A DNA stretch of 64,000 nt from Rhizobacter sp964253025 (GTDB lineage Bacteria; Pseudomonadota; Gammaproteobacteria; Burkholderiales; Burkholderiaceae_C): the NCBI RefSeq assembly GCF_964253025.1, contig NZ_CAXUQC020000001.1, positions 4,898,001-4,962,000 on the forward strand. Reading direction: 5' to 3'. The translations under genes were made by a program, and so were the position numbers. Below, one piece after another: positions 17,421 through 25,969 of the stretch (within the stretch, counting starts at the first letter, position 1; every line of letters begins with the position of its first letter). Below the pieces are notes generated by a model. That model worked only from the letters and a program-made list of their open reading frames with translations. It ran no database searches and was not told the origin of the DNA.

Positions 17421-17632
17421 CCCCACGTCGCTTCGCTCCTGCCCCCCGAGGGGGCGCCACGGGTCGCCCGGGAGACCCGTGCTCGCGTGTGGCTTGAAGG
17501 GCGCTTCGCTTCGCTTGCTGGATGGAGCCCCCCACGTCGCGTTGCTCCTGCCCCCCCGAGGGGGGCGCCACGGGTCGCCCGGGAGACCCGTGCTCGCGTG
17601 TGGCTTGAACGGCGCTTCGCTTCGCTTGCTGG
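17421..17632 (+). repeat. Two tandem copies of a ~102 bp GC-rich intergenic repeat
   Basis: Copy 1 is 17421-17521 and copy 2 is 17530-17632, nearly identical and separated by 8 bp. Each holds two hairpin cores, one around CCCCCCGAGGGGG and one around CGGGTCGCCCGGGAGACCCG, then a GCTTCGCTTCGCTTGCTGG tail. No plausible reading frame is conserved between copies. It sits between the DUF350 and aminopropyltransferase genes and fills most of the 265 bp gap, so it may attenuate or stabilise the operon transcript. Such elements recur in intergenic gaps of Burkholderiales (from memory). Confidence 0.85.
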
Positions 17633-17683
17633 TTCCCGTCGCTGGGTTCAGGTCTGCCAAATTGCAGGCTTTCGGGTGGTGCG

Positions 17684-19237
17684 GTGGGTGAATCGGGCGT
17701 GACCGGGCTGCGGGAGCGGGTGCGGCCGGCGGAGGTGGCGCTGCTGGTGTCGGTGTTCGTGGTGGCGGCTTGCGGGCTGGTCTACGAGCTGGCGGCGGGG
17801 GCGTTGGCGAGCTACCTGCTGGGGGACTCGATCCTGCAGTTCTCGACGGTGATCGGGGCCTACCTGTTCGCGATGGGCATCGGGTCGTACCTGTCGCGCT
17901 TCTTCGATCGGCAGCTGGTGGCGCACTTTCTGCGGATCGAGCTGCTGGTGGGCTTGGTGGGCGGGTTGATGCCGGCCGCCCTGTTCTCGCTGCAGACGGC
18001 GGCACCGTCGTCGTTCCGCATGGCGCTGTACGGGCTGGTGCTGCTCGTCGGCATGCTGGTCGGTCTCGAGATTCCGCTCGTGATGCGGATCCTCAAGCGG
18101 CATTTCCGCGAACGCTATGCGCTGAAGGACCTGGTCTCCCAGGTGCTGACCTTCGACTACCTCGGCGCGCTGGCGGTGTCGGTCGCGTTTCCGCTGTTGC
18201 TCGTGCCGTCGCTCGGCCTCGTGCGCACCGGGGCCCTGTTCGGTCTGATGAACGCGGCCGTGGCCGTCTGGGCACTGTGGCTGTTCCGGGGCGAGCTGCG
18301 CGGCCTGCGCTGGCACGTGGCCTGGTGTGCCGCGGTGGTGGCGGCGCTGTGCGCGGTGATGGCCGGGGCCGATCGCATCAGCACCTGGGCCGAAGACCGC
18401 TTCTATGCCGACCGCATCGTCTACAGCGAGAGCAGCCGCTACCAGCGGGTGGTGGTCACGTCGAGCAAGGCCGGGGTGCGCCTGTTCCTGAACGGCAACC
18501 TGCAGTTCCATTCGCGCGACGAGTACCGGTACCACGAAGCGCTGGTGCACCCCGCCATGGCGGCGCATGGCGCCCCGCGCAGCGTGCTGGTGCTGGGTGG
18601 CGGCGACGGCATGGCGGTGCGCGAGGTGCTGCGCTACCCGAGCGTCGAGCGCGTCACGCTGGTCGAACTCGACCCTCACATGACCCGTCTCTTCGCCGAG
18701 CAGCCGCTGCTGCGCCGCCTCAACGGCGACGCGCTGCGCTCGCCTCGCCTCACCGTCGTCAACCAGGATGCCTTCGCCTGGCTGGAGCAGAACCCGGGCG
18801 CGTTCGACGTCATCGTGGTGGACTTCCCCGACCCGACCAACTTCTCCATCGGCAAGCTCTACACCACGAGCTTCTACACCTTGATCGACCAGCACCTGGC
18901 CGCCTCGGGCTATGCCGTGGTCCAGACCACCTCGCCGCTCATCGCTCGCAAGAGCTACTGGACGGTGGCGCAGACGATCGAGACGGCCGGCCTGTCCACC
19001 ACGCCGTACCACGCGCACGTACCGAGCTTCGGCGAATGGGGCTTCATCATGGCGAGCCGCCGTCCGTGGCGCACGCCCGAACGCCTGCCCGACGGCCTGC
19101 GCTTCCTCACGCTCGAGGGCCTGCCCGCGCTGTTCCAGTTCCCGCCCGACATGGCACGTGTGCCGGCCGAGGCGAACCGCCTGTCCAACCAGGTGCTGGT
19201 GCAGACCTTCGAGAACGAATGGGGGCGGGTGCACTGA
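17684..19237 (+). CDS. Membrane-anchored spermidine-synthase-like aminopropyltransferase
   Basis: 517 residues from the GTG at 17684; a second GTG at 17699 is possible. The first ~220 residues form about seven membrane helices (VYELAAGALASYLLGDSI early on). The C-terminal half is a spermidine synthase fold: SAM-binding VLGGGDGMAVREVLRYP, VELDPHM and catalytic-loop DFPDPTNFSIGKLYTTSF. This architecture differs from cytosolic SpeE and suggests aminopropyl transfer at the membrane, substrate unknown. The stop overlaps the next start by one base. A SAM decarboxylase (speH), which would supply decarboxylated SAM, is at 25966-26349. Confidence 0.88.
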   Translation: MGESGVTGLRERVRPAEVALLVSVFVVAACGLVYELAAGALASYLLGDSILQFSTVIGAYLFAMGIGSYLSRFFDRQLVAHFLRIELLVGLVGGLMPAALFSLQTAAPSSFRMALYGLVLLVGMLVGLEIPLVMRILKRHFRERYALKDLVSQVLTFDYLGALAVSVAFPLLLVPSLGLVRTGALFGLMNAAVAVWALWLFRGELRGLRWHVAWCAAVVAALCAVMAGADRISTWAEDRFYADRIVYSESSRYQRVVVTSSKAGVRLFLNGNLQFHSRDEYRYHEALVHPAMAAHGAPRSVLVLGGGDGMAVREVLRYPSVERVTLVELDPHMTRLFAEQPLLRRLNGDALRSPRLTVVNQDAFAWLEQNPGAFDVIVVDFPDPTNFSIGKLYTTSFYTLIDQHLAASGYAVVQTTSPLIARKSYWTVAQTIETAGLSTTPYHAHVPSFGEWGFIMASRRPWRTPERLPDGLRFLTLEGLPALFQFPPDMARVPAEANRLSNQVLVQTFENEWGRVH

Positions 19238-20892
19238 TGCGGCCGCTGACCCGTCGCAGCCTGATGGCCGGCGGCCTCGCGGCCGGCCTGTGGGGTTGCG
19301 AGCGTCAGGGCGCCGGGTCCGGGGCGTGGACGGGTGGCTGGGTGGGCGCGTCCCACGAGCGCGGGCACCGCGTGCGCGACCTGGCGCGCAGCGGCGCGTT
19401 GCCGGCGCCCGCCGTGCAGCGACGCGCTGGCGTGCTGGTGGTGGGCGCGGGCGTGGCCGGCCTCGCCTGCGCGCGGTCGCTCGTCGCGGCCGGCGTCGAC
19501 GACGTGCAGCTGCTGGAGCTCGAGGACGAGGCGGGCGGCAACAGCCGGGGTCACCGGCTGGCCGGCATGGCCTGCCCGCTCGGCGCGCATTACCTGCCGG
19601 TACCGGCGGCACACGACACCGCACTGCTGGGGCTGCTCGAGTCCTTCGGCCTCTGCCGATTCACCCATGGCCGCTGGACCTTCGACGAACGGCACCTCTG
19701 CCACAGCCCGCAGGAGCGCATCTTCCACGGCGGCCGCTGGCACGACGGCCTGCTGCCCGTGCCCGACGCCCAGGCGCTCGCCGCCTATCGCCGCTTTGCC
19801 AAGGCGGTGAACGAGGTCCGACGCGAGCTGCCGTTTTCCCTGCCGACTGCCCGCGCGGGCTGGTCCGCAGGGCACGCTGCGCTGGATGCACAAACCTTCG
19901 CCCGCTGGCTCGATGCCGGCGGTCATGTCCACCCGCTGTTGCGCAGCCACCTCGACTATTGCTGCCGCGACGACTTCGGTGCCGGCCTGCAACAGGTTTC
20001 GGCATGGGCCGGCCTGCATTACTTCGCCAGCCGCCACGGCTTCATGCCATCCGACGGCGACGAGCGGGAAGCCGTGCTCACCTGGCCCGAGGGCAACGGC
20101 TGGCTGACCCGCCGCATGGCGGCGCCGCTGGCCGACCGCCTGCACGGCGGGCGGGTGGTGCTGCGGGTCGAGCCCGGCCGTGACGCGGTGCAGGTGGATG
20201 CGTGGGACGCGGGCGCCCGTCGCATGGAGCGCTGGCAAGTGTCCCGCGTCGTCATGGCCACGCCCTTGCATGTCGCCGTGCGGCTGTTCGCCGCGCCGCC
20301 GGCCGCGCTGGTCGCGGCTTCGCGCGCCATGCACCATGCCCCGTGGCTCGTCGCCAATCTGCATGTGGGGGAGGCGCTCGACGATCCCCCGGGGGCACCC
20401 CCCGCCTGGGACAACGTCATCCATGGCAGCGCCCTGCTGGGCTACGTCGATGCGATGCACCAATCGACCCGCCCGCACCCGGGGCCGACGGTGCTCACGG
20501 CCTATTGGGCGCTGGGCGGCCAGTCCCCGGTCGAGCTGAAGGCCGCACGCGCCCGCCTGCTGTCCGACGACTGGGCGCCGTGGGCCGGCGCGGTGGTGGA
20601 CGACCTGACCGCAGCCCATCCCGACCTGCCAGGCAAGCTGCGCCATGTCGACCTCATGCGCTACGGCCATGCGATGAGCATCCCCGTGCCTGGCGTGCGC
20701 GGCCATCCGGCGCTTGCAGCACTGGCGCGCCCGGACGGGCGCGTTGCGTTCGCGCATGCCGACCTGTCCGGCTATTCGGTGTTCGAGGAGGCCTTCGCCC
20801 AGGGGGAGCGGGCCGCGCGCGACCTGCTGGGCGGTTTCACCCGCGCATCAGCGCCTCGATCGCCGCAGCATTCACCGGCGCGCCTCGACTGA
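19237..20892 (+). CDS. Twin-arginine FAD/NAD(P)-binding oxidoreductase (amine-oxidase-like)
   Basis: 551 residues. N-terminus LTRRSLMAGGLAAGLWGC has twin arginines (6-7) and a lipobox Cys21, so it is probably a Tat-exported lipoprotein. Rossmann motif VLVVGAGVAGLACARSL near residue 65, then EDEAGGNSRGH; the C-terminal flavin region contains VAFAHADLSGYSVFEEAFA. It resembles polyamine/monoamine oxidases but I cannot assign a substrate. Coupled by TGATG to the aminopropyltransferase, so it may oxidise that product. The 3' end overlaps convergent pepP by 56 bp. Confidence 0.82.
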   Translation: MRPLTRRSLMAGGLAAGLWGCERQGAGSGAWTGGWVGASHERGHRVRDLARSGALPAPAVQRRAGVLVVGAGVAGLACARSLVAAGVDDVQLLELEDEAGGNSRGHRLAGMACPLGAHYLPVPAAHDTALLGLLESFGLCRFTHGRWTFDERHLCHSPQERIFHGGRWHDGLLPVPDAQALAAYRRFAKAVNEVRRELPFSLPTARAGWSAGHAALDAQTFARWLDAGGHVHPLLRSHLDYCCRDDFGAGLQQVSAWAGLHYFASRHGFMPSDGDEREAVLTWPEGNGWLTRRMAAPLADRLHGGRVVLRVEPGRDAVQVDAWDAGARRMERWQVSRVVMATPLHVAVRLFAAPPAALVAASRAMHHAPWLVANLHVGEALDDPPGAPPAWDNVIHGSALLGYVDAMHQSTRPHPGPTVLTAYWALGGQSPVELKAARARLLSDDWAPWAGAVVDDLTAAHPDLPGKLRHVDLMRYGHAMSIPVPGVRGHPALAALARPDGRVAFAHADLSGYSVFEEAFAQGERAARDLLGGFTRASAPRSPQHSPARLD

Positions 20893-22216
20893 TCAGCTCG
20901 CAGCCGGTGGCCGTGATGACGGCGTCGTCCTCGATGCGGATGCCGATGTGCCAGAAGGCCTCCGGCACATCGGGCGCCGGGCGCACATAGAGGCCCGGCT
21001 CGACCGTCAGCACCATGCCCGGCTGCAGGACGCGCGACGGCGGACGCAACACCCGACGCCCCTGTTCGTCGGGCTGCTCGACGGGGGGCTCGTCGAGCGA
21101 GAGGTAGTCGCCCACGTCGTGCACGTCGCGGCCGAGCCAATGCCCGGTGCCGTGCATGTAGAACTGGCGATAGGCGCCGCTCTCGATCACGGCGTCGACG
21201 TCACCGTGCCGGCCGGGGTCGAGCAGGCGGGCGTCGAGCATGCCCTGCACCAGCACACGCACCGCCGCATGGTGGCCGTCGCGCTGGCGGGCGCCTGGTC
21301 GGGTGGCACCGATGGCGGCTTCCTGTGCGGCCAGCACGATCTCGTACAGGTCGCGTTGCGCCGGGGTGAAGCGGCCGTCGGCCGGGAAGGTGCGGGTGAT
21401 GTCGCTCGCGTAGCCATCGACCTCGCAGCCGGCGTCGATGAGGCACAGTTCGCCGGCCCGCAGCGCCGTGGCGCCGGAGGCATGGTGCAGCACGCAGGCA
21501 TTGGCGCCGGCCGCCACGATGGACGGGTACGCCGGGCTCTGGGCACCGTGGCGGCGAAACTCGTGCAGCAGCTCCGCCTCGATCTCGTACTCGCGCACTG
21601 CCGCCGCCGGATCCGTCCGGAAGCGCTCGCCGCAGAAGCGCATGGCCCGCGCGTGGGCGCCGGCCGAGATGGCCGCTGCACGGCGCATGGTGGCGAGTTC
21701 GCCCGCATCCTTGACCAGGCGCATCTCGTCGATGAGGGGTCCGAGGTCGCGGTGAGGGACGGGCCCCCGCGTGTCGACCGACGGGAACAGCCCCAGCCAG
21801 CGCGACAGCTGGGGCCCGATCTCCTGGGCCGCGGCGAACACCGTCCACACCGCCGGTGAGCCGGCGATCAGCGTGGGCAGCATCTCGTCCAGTCGCTCGA
21901 TGGGATGGGCTTCGTCCACCCCCAGCACCTCCGGTGCACGATCCGGCCCCAGCCGCGGGCCTTCCCAGACCTCTCGCTCGGGGCTGGTCGTGCGACAGAA
22001 CAGCAGGCTGTGTCCGTCACAGCGCAGCACCAGCCAGCTCTGCGGTTCGTCGAAACCGGTGAGATGGTGGAAGTGGCTGTCGTGGCGGAACGGGTGGTCG
22101 CTGTCGCCGCTGCGCGGGCGCTCGGGCGCGGTGGGGATGATGGCCAGCCCCCCTCCGCCCGCTTGCATCCGGGCGGCCAGCTCGCGGCGTCTCGCGCCGT
22201 AGGGAGTGGGTGTCAT
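20837..22216 (-). CDS. pepP: Xaa-Pro aminopeptidase (aminopeptidase P, M24B)
   Basis: 459 residues, full length for the family. Removes N-terminal residues preceding proline; cytosolic dimetal hydrolase. Aminopeptidase-P N-terminal domain (FRHDSHFHHLTGFDEP) then a pita-bread domain with all five metal ligands: DAGCEVDGYASDITRTF (two Asp), HGTGHWLGRDVHD (His), EPGLYV (Glu) and GIRIEDD (Glu). It is followed by the membrane protein gene upstream on the same strand and overlaps the convergent FAD gene. Confidence 0.94.
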   Translation of the reverse strand: MTPTPYGARRRELAARMQAGGGGLAIIPTAPERPRSGDSDHPFRHDSHFHHLTGFDEPQSWLVLRCDGHSLLFCRTTSPEREVWEGPRLGPDRAPEVLGVDEAHPIERLDEMLPTLIAGSPAVWTVFAAAQEIGPQLSRWLGLFPSVDTRGPVPHRDLGPLIDEMRLVKDAGELATMRRAAAISAGAHARAMRFCGERFRTDPAAAVREYEIEAELLHEFRRHGAQSPAYPSIVAAGANACVLHHASGATALRAGELCLIDAGCEVDGYASDITRTFPADGRFTPAQRDLYEIVLAAQEAAIGATRPGARQRDGHHAAVRVLVQGMLDARLLDPGRHGDVDAVIESGAYRQFYMHGTGHWLGRDVHDVGDYLSLDEPPVEQPDEQGRRVLRPPSRVLQPGMVLTVEPGLYVRPAPDVPEAFWHIGIRIEDDAVITATGCELISRGAPVNAAAIEALMRG

Positions 22217-22281
22217 GGGGCGATTCTGCGGCCGTGCCCCGTTCCCGGATGCCCCTAGGATGAGGGTCGGCGGGGCGCGGC

Positions 22282-23139
22282 TCAGCGCTCTGCCGGTGGC
22301 CGCGCGGCCGGCGTGAGGGTCGGTGGGGCGGCGCCGGTGTCGGCCGGCTGCGCCGCGCGCCGCAGGCGCCTGAGCTCACGCATCATGGCCCGGTCGTCCG
22401 GCGTCGGCTCTGCAGCGGCGGGAGCCGCCGCAGGTGCTCGGCCACCATCGCGACGGGCCTGCAGTTCCTGAGTGAGCTGCTGTCGGGTGCGGATGTGATT
22501 GGCCACGTCCTCGACGGCCTCCAGGTCGCGGTGCGCGTCCGTCTTGGGAAGCGCGACGACACGCTTGTCGGCCATCCGCAGGTTCAGGCGGCAGATGCGG
22601 TTGCCCGACCCGCGGCGCAGCGTGAAACCGCCCACGTCTTCCTCGTGGATGGAGATGTCGCGGATGTTCTCGATGGCGACCTGGTGCACCTTCTGGCCCC
22701 AGCCGCGCTGGAACCACACCCAGTCGGCGCTCGCGGCCACCCGGTGCCAGCGCTGGACGTCCAGGCCCACCGCCGCCAGCACGACGAGCACCCCGGCCGC
22801 GCCCACCCAGCCCCAGCCGCTGACCGCGCCGACGCCCATCAGCAGGCCGGCGGCCACCGCGGCCCCCGCCACCTCGAGCATGTCGCGGCCCGGCGTGCCG
22901 TAGACCGAGCGGTCGTAGCCCGCGGCTTCGGGTGCGCCGCTGGCGAGCGGCGACACCGCCGACAGCACGGCCTTCAGGCCACGGGCGAGCAGGGTGTGCA
23001 GACCGACGCCGGCGGCAATGCCGATCGGCAGCCACCAGCGCGAGTGGGCGGCCGGCAGCAGCACCAGGAGCAGCACCAGCGCGACGATGGCGCCCAGGGC
23101 AACGGCGGCCGGGCCGCGGGGAGGTTTGATCGTGATCAC
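22282..23139 (-). CDS. Membrane protein with PH-like domain, function unknown
   Basis: 285 residues. Two pairs of N-terminal membrane helices (VALGAIVALVLLLVLLP, WWLPIGIAAGVGLHTLL; VAGAAVAAGLLMGVGAV, GAAGVLVVLAAVGLDV), then a soluble segment resembling bacterial PH/YdbS-like domains (VAIENIRDISIHEEDVGGF, RMADKRVVALPKTDAHRDLE) and a disordered Ala/Pro/Arg tail. I do not recognise a named family. It lies 65 bp upstream of pepP on the same strand. Confidence 0.72.
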   Translation of the reverse strand: MITIKPPRGPAAVALGAIVALVLLLVLLPAAHSRWWLPIGIAAGVGLHTLLARGLKAVLSAVSPLASGAPEAAGYDRSVYGTPGRDMLEVAGAAVAAGLLMGVGAVSGWGWVGAAGVLVVLAAVGLDVQRWHRVAASADWVWFQRGWGQKVHQVAIENIRDISIHEEDVGGFTLRRGSGNRICRLNLRMADKRVVALPKTDAHRDLEAVEDVANHIRTRQQLTQELQARRDGGRAPAAAPAAAEPTPDDRAMMRELRRLRRAAQPADTGAAPPTLTPAARPPAER

Positions 23140-23250
23140 CGGCCGAAGGTACCAAGAAGCCGCGTGGCCGCAAAGGGGCGGCGAACCCGCAAGCCCCCGG
23201 CGCGGTCGCCGACATCACGAACCGCTCGCGTGTCCCGTGTGATCTGTGGC

Positions 23251-23256
23251 TAAGAT
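23251..23256 (+). promoter_or_regulatory. Candidate -10 for aldo/keto reductase gene
   Basis: TAAGAT sits 26 bp before the ATG at 23283, in a divergent 143 bp gap. The -35 is not obvious. Confidence 0.35.
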
Positions 23257-23282
23257 GCCGCACTTCTTTACGAGGTGTAGCC

Positions 23283-24263
23283 ATGATCCATCGTCGCCTG
23301 GGCCGCAGTGGCCTGCAAGTCAGTGCCCTGTCGCTCGGTTCCTGGGTGACCTACCACAACCAGGTCGACACGGCCGGTGCGCGCGAGATGCTGGCGGCGG
23401 CCCGCGACGCCGGCATCAACTTCTTCGACAACGCCGAGCAGTACGCGCAAGGCCAGAGCGAGGTCGTCATGGGCGAGGCGCTCAAGGCGCTTGCCTGGCC
23501 GCGCCTGGGCTACGTGGTGACCTCCAAGTTCTACTGGGGGCTGGATGCCGACGGCGCCGTGCCCAACGGCCGCAACACCCTCAATCGCAAGTACCTGATG
23601 CAGGCGATCGACGGCTCCCTGCGCCGCATGCAGCTCGACCACATCGACGTGGTGTACTGCCATCGCTCCGATGCGAACACGCCCATCGAGGAGACGGTGC
23701 AGGCGATGAGCGACATGATCACGCAGGGCAAGGCGCTGTACTGGGGCACGAGCGAGTGGTCGGCCGCGGACATCCGTGCGGCCTGGGACATTGCCGACCG
23801 CCATCACCTGCACAAGCCGGTCGTCGAGCAGCCGCAGTACCACCTGTTCCACCGCCGTCGCGTGGAGCAGGAGTACGCGCGGCTTTACGAGGACATCGGT
23901 CTGGGGCTCACCACCTTCAGTCCGCTGGCCAGCGGGCTGCTGACCGGCAAGTACCGAGACGGCGTGCCGGCCGGCAGCCGCGCCAGCCTGGAAGGCATGG
24001 GTTGGCTGGTGAAGGGCCTCACCGACCAGGCGCGCAACGATGCCGTGCGGCAGCTGGAGCCGCTGGCCGCGGAACTCGGCGGCAACGTGTCGCAGCTCGC
24101 CATTGCCTGGGCTCATGCCAACCCGCGCGTCAGCTCGGTCATCCTCGGCGCCTCGCGCCTGTCGCAGCTCAAGGACAACCTCGGTGCGCTGGACCTGGCG
24201 CCGAAGCTGACGCCCGAGGTGATGCAGCGCATCGACGCCATCACCGCCGCCCACGCCAACTGA
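23283..24263 (+). CDS. Aldo/keto reductase, Kv-beta-like
   Basis: 326 residues; a CGAGGTG site precedes the ATG. NADPH-dependent carbonyl reductase with a TIM barrel. Catalytic tetrad visible: Asp and Tyr in FFDNAEQYAQGQSE, Lys in VVTSKFYWG and His in VVYCHRSDAN. The C-terminal cofactor region VSSVILGASRLSQLKDN matches the potassium-channel beta-subunit-like group. Physiological substrate unknown. The next gene (CDF exporter) starts 7 bp later, probably cotranscribed. Confidence 0.92.
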   Translation: MIHRRLGRSGLQVSALSLGSWVTYHNQVDTAGAREMLAAARDAGINFFDNAEQYAQGQSEVVMGEALKALAWPRLGYVVTSKFYWGLDADGAVPNGRNTLNRKYLMQAIDGSLRRMQLDHIDVVYCHRSDANTPIEETVQAMSDMITQGKALYWGTSEWSAADIRAAWDIADRHHLHKPVVEQPQYHLFHRRRVEQEYARLYEDIGLGLTTFSPLASGLLTGKYRDGVPAGSRASLEGMGWLVKGLTDQARNDAVRQLEPLAAELGGNVSQLAIAWAHANPRVSSVILGASRLSQLKDNLGALDLAPKLTPEVMQRIDAITAAHAN

Positions 24264-24270
24264 AGACCCC

Positions 24271-25266
24271 ATGGCCGGACACGAACACGACCTCGGCCCC
24301 TGGACGCACAGCCACGTCTTCGACCAGGGCAATGCGAGCGGAGAGCGGCGCACCCGCTGGGTGCTCGCGCTCACGTTGCTGACGATGGCCGGCGAAATCG
24401 CGGCCGGTTGGTGGACGGGCTCGATGGCGCTGCTGGCCGACGGCTGGCACATGGGGACCCACGCCCTGGCACTCGGGGTGGCGGCCTGGGCCTACTGGCT
24501 GTCGCGGCGCCACGCGAATGACCCGCGCTACGCCTTCGGCACCTGGAAGATCGAGGTGCTGGCCGGCTTTGCCAGCGCCCTGGCGCTCGCCTTCGTGGCC
24601 ATGGGCATCGTGGTGGAGTCAGCGCTTCGCCTGTGGCGCCCCGAGCCCATCGCCGCGTCGGATGCGCTCGTCGTCGCGGTGGTGGGGCTGGCGGTCAACC
24701 TGGCGTCGGCCTGGCTTCTGCACGGTGCGGAAGGCGGACATGCCCATGGACACGGCCATGACCGCCACGACCACCACGGGCATGGACACGAGCACCACGG
24801 CCACGACCACGGCCACGGCCACGAAGGTGGTGCGGACATCAACCTCCGTGCGGCCTACGTTCACGTGCTCGCCGATGCCCTGACCTCGGTCTTCGCCATC
24901 GGCGCGCTGCTCGGTGCGCTGTGGCTGGGGTGGACGTGGCTCGACCCGGCCGTGGGCATCATGGGCGCGGTGGTCATTGCGGTGTGGTCCGTCGGCCTGT
25001 TGCGCCAGTCATCGGCTGTTCTGCTCGATCGCGAGATGGACCACCCCGTCGCCGCCGAGATCCGGGAAGCGATCGAGTCGGATGGCGATGCCCGGGTGGC
25101 CGACCTCCATGTGTGGCGCGTGGGCCGCGCCCAGTTCGCTGCGGTGGTGAGCCTGGTGGCAGATGCGCCACTTGCGCCGGCCGACTACCGTGCGCGTCTC
25201 GCCGTGCACGAGGAGCTGGTGCACGTGTCCGTGGAGGTCAATCGGTGTCCGAACGCCCCGCGTTGA
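24271..25266 (+). CDS. dmeF: CDF-family divalent metal exporter (DmeF-like)
   Basis: 331 residues with six membrane helices. Metal site residues in helix 2 (LLADGWHMGTHALALG) and helix 5 (AAYVHVLADALTSV, HxxxD). Cytoplasmic loop at residues 157-185 is extremely His-rich, about 15 His in 30 residues, and the N-terminus carries HEHDLGPWTHSH. The N-terminal His cluster and overall layout fit DmeF-type cobalt/nickel exporters better than zinc-specific ZitB, but metal identity is inference. The 3' end overlaps convergent murU by 29 bp. Confidence 0.88.
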   Translation: MAGHEHDLGPWTHSHVFDQGNASGERRTRWVLALTLLTMAGEIAAGWWTGSMALLADGWHMGTHALALGVAAWAYWLSRRHANDPRYAFGTWKIEVLAGFASALALAFVAMGIVVESALRLWRPEPIAASDALVVAVVGLAVNLASAWLLHGAEGGHAHGHGHDRHDHHGHGHEHHGHDHGHGHEGGADINLRAAYVHVLADALTSVFAIGALLGALWLGWTWLDPAVGIMGAVVIAVWSVGLLRQSSAVLLDREMDHPVAAEIREAIESDGDARVADLHVWRVGRAQFAAVVSLVADAPLAPADYRARLAVHEELVHVSVEVNRCPNAPR

Positions 25267-25969
25267 GCGCGGCCAGCTGCTCGGGCGTACCGACGTTCTC
25301 CCAGGCGCCCTGGTAGACCTCCGCCGTGATGCGCCGCTCGCGCATGCCGGCGAAGAGCAGGGGCCCGAGGGGCGCCACCGTTCCCGGAGCGAGGTGGCTG
25401 CAGAGGCTGGCCCGGCACAGGGCGAGGTTGGAGTACGTCCACCGCTGCCCGTCAGCGCCCGCCTCGGCGAGGCCGAAGCCGTCCGCATCGAGGCCGAAGT
25501 CGCCGCGCGGATGGAAAGGCGGGTTGGGCACGAGCCACAGGTGAGCGAGCAGTTCGGTGCCGGCGAAGCGAGCGGCCGTCGCGGCATCGAAACGGAAACC
25601 GGGGCAATGGATGTCGCCCGACACGACCCAGAACGCATCGTCGTCATGGTCGGCCAGCAAGGGCAGGGCCTTGGCGATGCCCCCCGCCGTTTCCAGCGCG
25701 CCGCCGTGGTCGCGGCCTTCCATCGAATAGCGGATGCGCAAGCCCCAGCGGCTGCCGTCGCCGAGGGCGGCCGGGATGAGCGCTTCGAGCCAGGCGGTGT
25801 TGATCACCACGTCACGCACGCCATCGCGCGCCAGCGCCTCGAGGTGCCACTCGATCAGGGGTTTGCCATGCACCGGCAGCAGGGGCTTGGGGGTGTGGTC
25901 GGTCAGCGGGCGCATGCGCTGCCCGCGGCCCGCTGCCAGCACGATGGCCTTCAGGGGATGCTCGCTCAT
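25238..25969 (-). CDS. murU: N-acetylmuramate alpha-1-phosphate uridylyltransferase
   Basis: 243 residues. Forms UDP-MurNAc in the peptidoglycan recycling bypass. Nucleotidyltransferase signature LAAGRGQRMRPLTDHTPKP at the N-terminus, KPLIEWHLEALA, and WVVSGDIHCPGFRF for the metal-binding Asp. The usual partner amgK is not adjacent; instead the gene overlaps the end of speH by 4 bp (ATGA). Other sugar-1-phosphate nucleotidyltransferases share the signature, but size and motif order favour MurU. Confidence 0.88.
   Translation of the reverse strand: MSEHPLKAIVLAAGRGQRMRPLTDHTPKPLLPVHGKPLIEWHLEALARDGVRDVVINTAWLEALIPAALGDGSRWGLRIRYSMEGRDHGGALETAGGIAKALPLLADHDDDAFWVVSGDIHCPGFRFDAATAARFAGTELLAHLWLVPNPPFHPRGDFGLDADGFGLAEAGADGQRWTYSNLALCRASLCSHLAPGTVAPLGPLLFAGMRERRITAEVYQGAWENVGTPEQLAALNAGRSDTD

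Noticed and set aside
17421..17632. Tandem repeat as a CRISPR or coding repeat
   Set aside because: Only two ~102-bp units 8 bp apart, with internal hairpins and no conserved reading frame.
24720..24835. CAC/GGC-rich short repeats resembling a CRISPR or satellite
   Set aside because: They encode the His-rich loop of the CDF exporter; no spacer-repeat structure.
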